Made by a program: the position numbers and the translations under genes. The notes below the pieces were generated by a model. That model was not told the origin of the DNA. It was given only the letters and a program-made list of their open reading frames with translations, and did not search any database. A stretch of 37,519 nucleotides of DNA. It comes from Sphingomonas sp. 37zxx. GTDB lineage: Bacteria; Pseudomonadota; Alphaproteobacteria; Sphingomonadales; Sphingomonadaceae. Shown one piece after another: positions 32,228 through 37,519 of the stretch. How positions within the stretch are numbered: position 1 is the stretch's first letter; each line of letters starts with the position of its first letter. The stretch lies in assembly GCF_000786205.1 (NCBI RefSeq), contig NZ_JROH01000013.1, forward strand, positions 1 through 37,519. The letters are read 5' to 3'.

Positions 32228-34384
32228 ATGAACTCGATCAAACCGCTATTGCTGTCTCTCACCGCGCTGACGGCGACGCCCGTCATGGCCCAGACGACCA
32301 ACACCAACAGCAACAGCAATCGCGACAGCGACATCATCGTCATCGGCCAGGGACGCACCGGCGACGCCGCGACCAAGACCGACACCCCCGCCATCGAAGT
32401 GCCGCAGCCGGTAACCCTCATCCCCGCCGAACTCTATCTGGCGCAGGGCGCACTCTCGATCGCCGATACGCTGGCCTATGTCGCCGGTGTGCAGACCAAC
32501 CCTTATGGCCCCGACAGCCGGGTCGACGGTGCGATGGTTCGCGGGCTGAACGCGCTGCAATTCCGCGACGGCATGCGCGACGTCTTCAGCTTTTATGCCA
32601 CGATCCGCGCTGACCCGTATAATTTCGACAGCGTGCAATTGCTGCGCGGGCCGTCGTCGATGCTGTTCGGCCAGGGCGCGCTTGGCGGGCTGTTCAACCT
32701 CAATTCAAAGCTGCCATCCTCGGTCGCGGCGGGCGAGCTTGCGGTGCGCTATGGCTCGTTCGATCGCAAGGAAGTGCTGGGCGACATTACCGGCCCGATC
32801 ACCAACGGGCTGAACGGACGGCTGGCGGTGCGGGTGCGCGATTCGGGCACGCAGACCGATTTCGTCCCCGACGACCGGATCATGATCGCGCCGTCGCTCA
32901 CCTGGTCGCCGAGCGCCAACACCGACCTCACCCTGCTGGGCCTGTATCAGGAGGACGACAGCGGTTCGACATCGCAATTCCTGCCGCTGGTCGGCACCAT
33001 CCTGCCCAACCCCAACGGGCAATTGCCCAACAACCGCTTCGTCGGGAAACCGGGCTGGGACCGCTATGACGGGCGGCTGCTTCAGGGCACCGCGATGCTC
33101 AACCACCGCTTCAGCGAAGATGCCAAGATCAGCCTGAAGGCGCGCTATATCGACAGCGACCTCACCTATTTCACCCATTATCCCAACAGCTATTCGAATC
33201 CCGCCAACCCCTATGTCCTGCTCGATCCGGTTACCGGCAGGCCCGTGATAGACCCCGTCACCCGCCTGGCCGTGCCTGACCCCGAACAGCGTACGATCGG
33301 CCTGTATTATGACGCCACCACGGCGCGGATGGAGATTTTCTCTACCGACAACAATGTTCAGCTCGGTTTCAACACCGGTGCGGCGGTTGAACATCTGGTG
33401 CTCGCCGGGGTCGATTACAGCTGGAACCATGTGCAGAAACTCCGCTCTGCCGGCCTCGAATACATCGACATTTACGACATCGACTACGATGCGCTGTCCG
33501 ACTTCGGCGGAGGCATGCCGCCGTCGCCAAGCGTTTCCGAAGATGTCGAACAGACCCAGCTCGGCTTTTACCTTCAGGACCAGATCCGGCTATGGGATCG
33601 CGTCTCGGTGGTGCTCGGTGCCCGCCGCGACCGCGCGACCAGCCAGGGCGCAACCGGCGCACGGGTGACGCACAACGCCACCACGTTCCGCGCCGGCGTG
33701 ATCGGTGAAATGGCGGCGGGCATATCGCCTTTCTTCAGCTACACCGAAAGCTTCGAACCAATCGCGGGCGTCGCCAGCAACGGCAACCCGTTCATCCCCA
33801 AGCGCGGCAATCAATATGAGCTGGGCGTCAAATATCAGCTCAACGATGCCAGCATCATCACCCTCACCGGTTATCGGATCAAGGAAACCAACCGCCCGAT
33901 CGCCGATGACAGCACCCCCACCCCGTTCGACCAGATCCAGGCGGGCGCACTGACATCGCAGGGCGTCGAGTTCGAAGCGCGCACCATGCTGCCCGGCCAG
34001 CTTCAGCTGATCGCCAATTACAGCTATAACGAAGCCGAAATCGACGGCACCAACCGCCAGCTCGACAATGTGCCCAAGCACAATGCATCGGTCTGGGCAT
34101 CGCGCGGCTTTGTGCTCCCCAGCGACGTCAGCCTGCGGCTCGGTGCCGGCGTTCGCTATGCCGGCGAGAACCGCTCGTTCGGCCCCGCCTTCCCCGCCGG
34201 CATCACCACCCCCGATTACACCCTGGTCGATGGCTTTGCCGAACTGCGCTGGCAGCGCTGGAGCTTCGCGGTCAACGCCACCAACCTGCTTGGCAACCAA
34301 TATTACGCCGCCTGCCTGGCACGGGGTGACTGTTTCAACGGAGCCGACCGCAATCTGTTCGGCACGCTCGGCTATCGCTTCTGA
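32228..34384 (+). CDS. TonB-dependent siderophore receptor
   Basis: A 718-residue protein from the ATG at 32228, with AGGGGG 4 nt upstream; an upstream in-frame ATG at 32177 lies before the Fur-like box and is unlikely. It has a signal peptide (LLLSLTALTATPVMAQ), an Asn-rich linker, then a plug with VPQPVTLIPAELYLAQGALS, MVRGLNALQFRDGMRDVFS and VQLLRGPSSMLFGQGALGG, all standard siderophore-receptor landmarks. The barrel ends FGTLGYRF with a C-terminal Phe. By family it imports a ferric siderophore across the outer membrane. It overlaps the next gene by 1 nt, and a PepSY protein follows. Together these form an iron-acquisition operon probably controlled by Fur. Confidence 0.94.
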   Translation: MNSIKPLLLSLTALTATPVMAQTTNTNSNSNRDSDIIVIGQGRTGDAATKTDTPAIEVPQPVTLIPAELYLAQGALSIADTLAYVAGVQTNPYGPDSRVDGAMVRGLNALQFRDGMRDVFSFYATIRADPYNFDSVQLLRGPSSMLFGQGALGGLFNLNSKLPSSVAAGELAVRYGSFDRKEVLGDITGPITNGLNGRLAVRVRDSGTQTDFVPDDRIMIAPSLTWSPSANTDLTLLGLYQEDDSGSTSQFLPLVGTILPNPNGQLPNNRFVGKPGWDRYDGRLLQGTAMLNHRFSEDAKISLKARYIDSDLTYFTHYPNSYSNPANPYVLLDPVTGRPVIDPVTRLAVPDPEQRTIGLYYDATTARMEIFSTDNNVQLGFNTGAAVEHLVLAGVDYSWNHVQKLRSAGLEYIDIYDIDYDALSDFGGGMPPSPSVSEDVEQTQLGFYLQDQIRLWDRVSVVLGARRDRATSQGATGARVTHNATTFRAGVIGEMAAGISPFFSYTESFEPIAGVASNGNPFIPKRGNQYELGVKYQLNDASIITLTGYRIKETNRPIADDSTPTPFDQIQAGALTSQGVEFEARTMLPGQLQLIANYSYNEAEIDGTNRQLDNVPKHNASVWASRGFVLPSDVSLRLGAGVRYAGENRSFGPAFPAGITTPDYTLVDGFAELRWQRWSFAVNATNLLGNQYYAACLARGDCFNGADRNLFGTLGYRF

Positions 34385-34980
34385 TGGCCGGCGACGCCGC
34401 CCTGCCCCTGACCATTTTCCCTTGGGCCGCCTCTATGTTGGGGGTCGGGGGCGTTGCGGCGCTGCGCTATGGCTGGTCGCAGCCAAAGCGCAGCGCAGCG
34501 ATAAACGCATTGGGCTGGGCGGCGCTGATCGCCTCGGTCGGCAGTGGCTGGCTTGATTCGGGGGCCTGGGGGGTGGCGGTCGCGGCACTGGTGACGATGA
34601 CGGCGGCATTCACCGCGCTCGCCATCGCCGCCGCGCGCTCGCCGCAAGGGCGCGCGGCCTCGCCCAGCCGTCGCGCGGGCATGTTGCCGCCGCCGGGGGA
34701 GCCGCGCCGCATCGGCCGCCGTGTCGCGACCTTCGTGATGGTCGTTCCCGGCGGCTTTTTCGCGTCGGTCGCGCTTGCCCTTTCGGTGCGTGGGTTTGGC
34801 ATGTGGCTCGGCTGGGGCGAGGCGAACGCCAATGTCGCCGCGCTCTACACCGTGCCGATCACCTGGGCGATGCTGGCGACTGCGCTGCTGATGCAGACCC
34901 GCCGCCGAAGCCAGATCACGACCCTGCTCGCGTGCATGCTGGCCGCCATACCCTTTGTACCAACAGGACTGGGATCATGA
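34384..34980 (+). CDS. small membrane protein of siderophore operon (possible DUF3325-DUF3649 fusion)
   Basis: A 198-residue protein whose ATG shares one base with the receptor stop codon (TGATG). The N-terminal half has three short hydrophobic helices in a layout like DUF3325 proteins (LPLTIFPWAASMLGVGG, ALGWAALIASVGSGW). After a basic Pro-rich linker (about 90-112), the C-terminal half has three more helices (RIGRRVATFVMVVPGGFFAS, YTVPITWAMLATALLM), like DUF3649. Separate small proteins of these two families commonly accompany PepSY reductases in siderophore operons. I infer a fusion, but I cannot check it against profiles. The function is unknown. Its stop overlaps the PepSY start by 4 nt. 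Confidence 0.8.
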   Translation: MAGDAALPLTIFPWAASMLGVGGVAALRYGWSQPKRSAAINALGWAALIASVGSGWLDSGAWGVAVAALVTMTAAFTALAIAAARSPQGRAASPSRRAGMLPPPGEPRRIGRRVATFVMVVPGGFFASVALALSVRGFGMWLGWGEANANVAALYTVPITWAMLATALLMQTRRRSQITTLLACMLAAIPFVPTGLGS

Positions 34981-36293
34981 AGCTCGCGCCGGATGCAGCC
35001 ACCGTGAAAAACGCCCTGTCGGCCCATGCCGCGATCGGGCTGCTCGCGGGGGCGTTGCTGTACCTCGTCTGCCTCAGCGGCACCGTGCTGGTATTCTACC
35101 AGCAATGGCAGCGCGCCGAACAGGTCGATGCGCCTGAAATGACGCGGATCGATCCGCAGGCGGTGCAGCGCGGCGTCGAAGCCGTGCTGGCGAGCGAAGC
35201 GGGCAAGCCGGTCACCACGCATCTGTACGTCCATCTGCCGGTGCCCGATTTGCCGCGCACGACGATCACCACCGACAGCGGCGGGGTGCATATCGATGCA
35301 CAGGGCAAAATCGCGCGACCCGAGCAAAACCGCTGGTCCGAGTTTCTCTACGCGCTGCACTACACTTTCCACCTGCCCAGCCTGGTGGGAATGACGCTGG
35401 TCGGGTTGCTCGGCATGATGATGGTCGCCCTGTCGGTCACCGGGCTGCTGGCGCACCCCCGGATCTTCCGCGACGCCTTCCGCCTGCGGATGCGCCACAG
35501 CGGCGGGGTGGCGCTGGCCGACTGGCACAATCGGCTCAGCGTCTGGACACTGCCCTTCGGCCTCGCCATCGCGATCACCGGCGCTGCGATCGGCCTGTCC
35601 AGCGTCACCGCCTATGCGCTGGCGCAAAGCGCCTATGGCGGCGATCTGGAGGCGGTCTATGCCCCGATCTTCGGCGGCGAGGGCAAGCCGGACCCCGCCA
35701 AGGCACCCGCCCCCGACGTCGCCGCCGCGCTCGGCTACATGCAGGCGCGCTATCCCGACGTCGAAATAAGCTATGCGATCCTGCACGATCCGCTGACCGC
35801 CGGGCAGCACATCCAGATCGTCGGCGGCATTTCGCGCCGGCTGATCTTTGGCGAATATTATGATTTCGACGCCGCCGGGCGCTTCAGGGGCACTGCCGGG
35901 CTTGCAGACGGCGCGCTGGGGCAACAGGCGGCGGCATCGAACTACAAGCTGCATTTCGGCAATTATGGCGGCCTGCCGGTCAAGATCGCCTATTGCCTGT
36001 TCGGGCTGGCGCTGACCGTCGTCAGCGCATCGGGGGTCTACATCTGGCTGGGCAAGCGCGCGCGGCGCGGGCTGCACGAACCACGATTGCTGGGCGCCTG
36101 GCACGGCGTGGTGTGGGGCGCGCCGGCAGCGTTGATCCTGACGCTGATCGCCCGCTTCGCGATGGGCAACACCGCGCCGTTCATTGCGATATTCTGGGGG
36201 CTGATGCTGGTTTCGGTGCTGGGGTTCGTCCTGACGGCAAAGCGTGTCGAAGGCGAAACCGGGACGGCGGCGCGCGAGCTGCCTGCGGGCTGA
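34977..36293 (+). CDS. PepSY-TM domain protein, probable ferric-siderophore reductase
   Basis: A 438-residue membrane protein starting in an ATGA overlap with the preceding gene. It has the four-helix PepSY-TM layout: helix 1 (about 16-40, HAAIGLLAGALLYLVCLSGT), a periplasmic PepSY region, helix 2 (about 135-160, LVGLLGMMMVALSVTGLL), helix 3 (about 190-215), a second PepSY region, helix 4 (about 335-360) and an extra C-terminal pair. Conserved His candidates for haem or metal are in LHYTFHLP, DWHNRLSVWTL, KLHFGNYGG and GAWHGVVWG. By family it resembles FoxB/PiuB-like reductases that release iron from siderophores. Its position in the operon supports that role. Confidence 0.88.
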   Translation: MKLAPDAATVKNALSAHAAIGLLAGALLYLVCLSGTVLVFYQQWQRAEQVDAPEMTRIDPQAVQRGVEAVLASEAGKPVTTHLYVHLPVPDLPRTTITTDSGGVHIDAQGKIARPEQNRWSEFLYALHYTFHLPSLVGMTLVGLLGMMMVALSVTGLLAHPRIFRDAFRLRMRHSGGVALADWHNRLSVWTLPFGLAIAITGAAIGLSSVTAYALAQSAYGGDLEAVYAPIFGGEGKPDPAKAPAPDVAAALGYMQARYPDVEISYAILHDPLTAGQHIQIVGGISRRLIFGEYYDFDAAGRFRGTAGLADGALGQQAAASNYKLHFGNYGGLPVKIAYCLFGLALTVVSASGVYIWLGKRARRGLHEPRLLGAWHGVVWGAPAALILTLIARFAMGNTAPFIAIFWGLMLVSVLGFVLTAKRVEGETGTAARELPAG

Positions 36294-36390
36294 TCGCCAT
36301 GCCGTGAAACCGGCATCGCCCGGTAGCGTTCATCGGGGCAACGGCGCTAGGAAGCCCCCTGTTCGCCGCCCGCCACAAGGATGATCGCCG

Positions 36391-37470
36391 ATGCCCTTCC
36401 CCGTCCCTTATGCTGCCGACCCCGCGCGCTATGACGCTGGCATGCCCTATCGCCGCACCGGGCGCAGCGGGCTGAAGCTGCCGGCGATCAGCCTGGGGCT
36501 GTGGCAGAATTTCGGCGGAACCGATGTGTTCGAAACCGGGCGCGCGATCCTGCGCCGCGCGTTCGATCGCGGCGTCACCCATTTCGATCTCGCCAATAAT
36601 TATGGCCCGCCCTACGGCTCGGCAGAAGAAAATTTCGGGCGCGTCATGGCATCCGATTTCGCCGCGCACCGCGACGAGCTGATCATCTCGACCAAGGCGG
36701 GGTGGGACATGTGGCCCGGCCCCTATGGCGATATCGGATCGTCGAAGAAATATCTGATCGCCAGTTGCGACCAAAGCCTGAAGCGGATGGGGCTCGACTA
36801 TGTCGACATCTTCTATTCGCACCGTGTCGATCCCACGACCCCGCTCGAAGAGACAATGGGCGCGCTGGTCCAACTGCATCGCCAGGGCAAGGCGCTGTAT
36901 ATCGGCATTTCATCCTATGCGCCCGACCTTACCGCGCGCGCCGCCGCGATCCTGGCCGAAGAGCGGGTGCCGCTATTCATCCACCAGCCGAGCTATTCGA
37001 TCCTGAACCGCTGGATCGAGCGTGAATTGCTCGACACGCTTGCGGCGTTGGGCACCGGCTGCATCGCCTTTTCGCCACTGGCGCAGGGCATGCTGACCGA
37101 CAAATATCTGAACGGCGTGCCAGAGGGCGCACGCGCCAGCCGCCAGGGTTCGCTGTCGCAGACGCTGCTGAGCGATCAGAATATCGAAACGATCCGCCGC
37201 CTCGACGCGATCGCCACGGAGCGCGGCCAGACGCTGGCGCAAATGGCGATCGCCTGGGTGCTGCGCGATCCGCGCGTCACCTCGGCGCTTATCGGCGCGC
37301 GAACCGTCCAGCAGCTTGACGATTCGCTCGATGCCACCAGGCGGCTCGATTTCACCGCCGACGAACTCGCCGCGATCGATTCAGCGGCGCAGGATGGCGG
37401 CATCAATCTGTGGGCGACCTCCTCCGACATCGCCGAACTGCCCGCCGCGCAAGGGATGCCGCTGGCATAA
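36391..37470 (+). CDS. aldo/keto reductase, L-glyceraldehyde 3-phosphate reductase (YghZ/Gpr) type
   Basis: A 359-residue protein with the aldo/keto reductase catalytic tetrad: Asp66 and Tyr71 (THFDLANNYGPP), Lys102 (ISTKAGWDMWPG) and His144 (YSHRVDP). The segments GLWQNFGG, SAEENFGR, DMWPGPYGDIGSSKKYL and a C-terminal INLWATSSD match E. coli YghZ closely. That enzyme reduces L-glyceraldehyde 3-phosphate and methylglyoxal with NADPH in the cytoplasm. The ATG at 36391 has AGGA about 9 nt upstream. It lies 97 nt after the PepSY gene with only a small 6-bp hairpin (36299-36316) between, so co-transcription cannot be excluded. Specific activity is inferred from similarity. Confidence 0.93.
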   Translation: MPFPVPYAADPARYDAGMPYRRTGRSGLKLPAISLGLWQNFGGTDVFETGRAILRRAFDRGVTHFDLANNYGPPYGSAEENFGRVMASDFAAHRDELIISTKAGWDMWPGPYGDIGSSKKYLIASCDQSLKRMGLDYVDIFYSHRVDPTTPLEETMGALVQLHRQGKALYIGISSYAPDLTARAAAILAEERVPLFIHQPSYSILNRWIERELLDTLAALGTGCIAFSPLAQGMLTDKYLNGVPEGARASRQGSLSQTLLSDQNIETIRRLDAIATERGQTLAQMAIAWVLRDPRVTSALIGARTVQQLDDSLDATRRLDFTADELAAIDSAAQDGGINLWATSSDIAELPAAQGMPLA

Positions 37471-37499
37471 GCCGGCACTGGCGTGGGAAGGCCAAGGTG

Positions 37500-37519
37500 C
37501 CCCCCCCCCCCCCCCCCCC
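37500..37519. other. terminal run of 20 C bases
   Basis: The window ends in 20 consecutive C bases. This is unlike anything else in the window and sits exactly at the end, so a sequencing or contig-end artefact is more likely than biology. A real poly-C tract cannot be ruled out. Confidence 0.8.

Noticed and set aside
34845..36104. Minus-strand frame of 419 codons opposite the PepSY gene
   Set aside because: It is a shadow of a membrane-protein gene with clear PepSY features and overlap-coupled start.

Overview
The window is a high-GC bacterial chromosome segment, most probably from a sphingomonad (Alphaproteobacteria, Sphingomonadaceae). I base this on base composition, three TonB-dependent receptors in 37 kb, a sphingomonad-style chemoreceptor signalling tip, a compact DapB, and the overall character of the genes. 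This is inference from protein character, not a database match. There are no rRNA genes, CRISPR arrays or intact insertion sequences. One tRNA gene is present.

Layout. 1-2249: the 5' part of an outer-membrane efflux lipoprotein gene (running off the left edge) and a small secreted EF-hand protein, both leftward, divergent from a TetR regulator with a perfect palindrome between them. 2419-3966: dapB, nth (TTG start) and tRNA-Arg(CCG). 4061-4755: a recombination scar directly after the tRNA, where the N-terminus of a mobile-element-type AAA ATPase is joined to an inverted internal fragment of rtcR. 4756-9309: a 1517-residue secreted nuclease (Calx-beta repeats, lamin-tail-like domain, EEP nuclease, RTX tail). 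9577-13630: a cytochrome b561-like protein overlapping a VIT-type Fe/Mn transporter, then a YqiJ-like membrane protein with its flotillin.

13795-22649: a Tat-exported Gfo/Idh/MocA oxidoreductase, two related hairpin repeats, a secreted EEP phosphatase/nuclease, a POT-family transporter, a DeoR regulator, a large TonB-dependent receptor and a histidine-acid phytase. Read together this looks like an inositol-phosphate (phytate) acquisition locus, but substrate and co-regulation are inferred. 22669-29714 is mostly leftward: a DUF2332 protein, a chemoreceptor with a C-terminal docking pentapeptide, a TonB-dependent receptor carrying an EF-hand loop, and a PHB-depolymerase-type esterase. 30007-37470 is rightward: an AsmA-like protein, a Fur-box-preceded siderophore operon (receptor, small membrane protein, PepSY reductase, overlapping by 1 and 4 nt), and a YghZ-type aldo/keto reductase. 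The window ends in 20 consecutive C bases, probably a sequence or assembly artefact.

The signals most worth a second look are the paired CTAG-ended hairpins at 15138-15306, the putative phytate locus with a possibly leaderless phytase mRNA, the tRNA-proximal scar, the hairpin over the ribosome binding site of the cytochrome gene, and the EF-hand loop in a TonB-dependent receptor.
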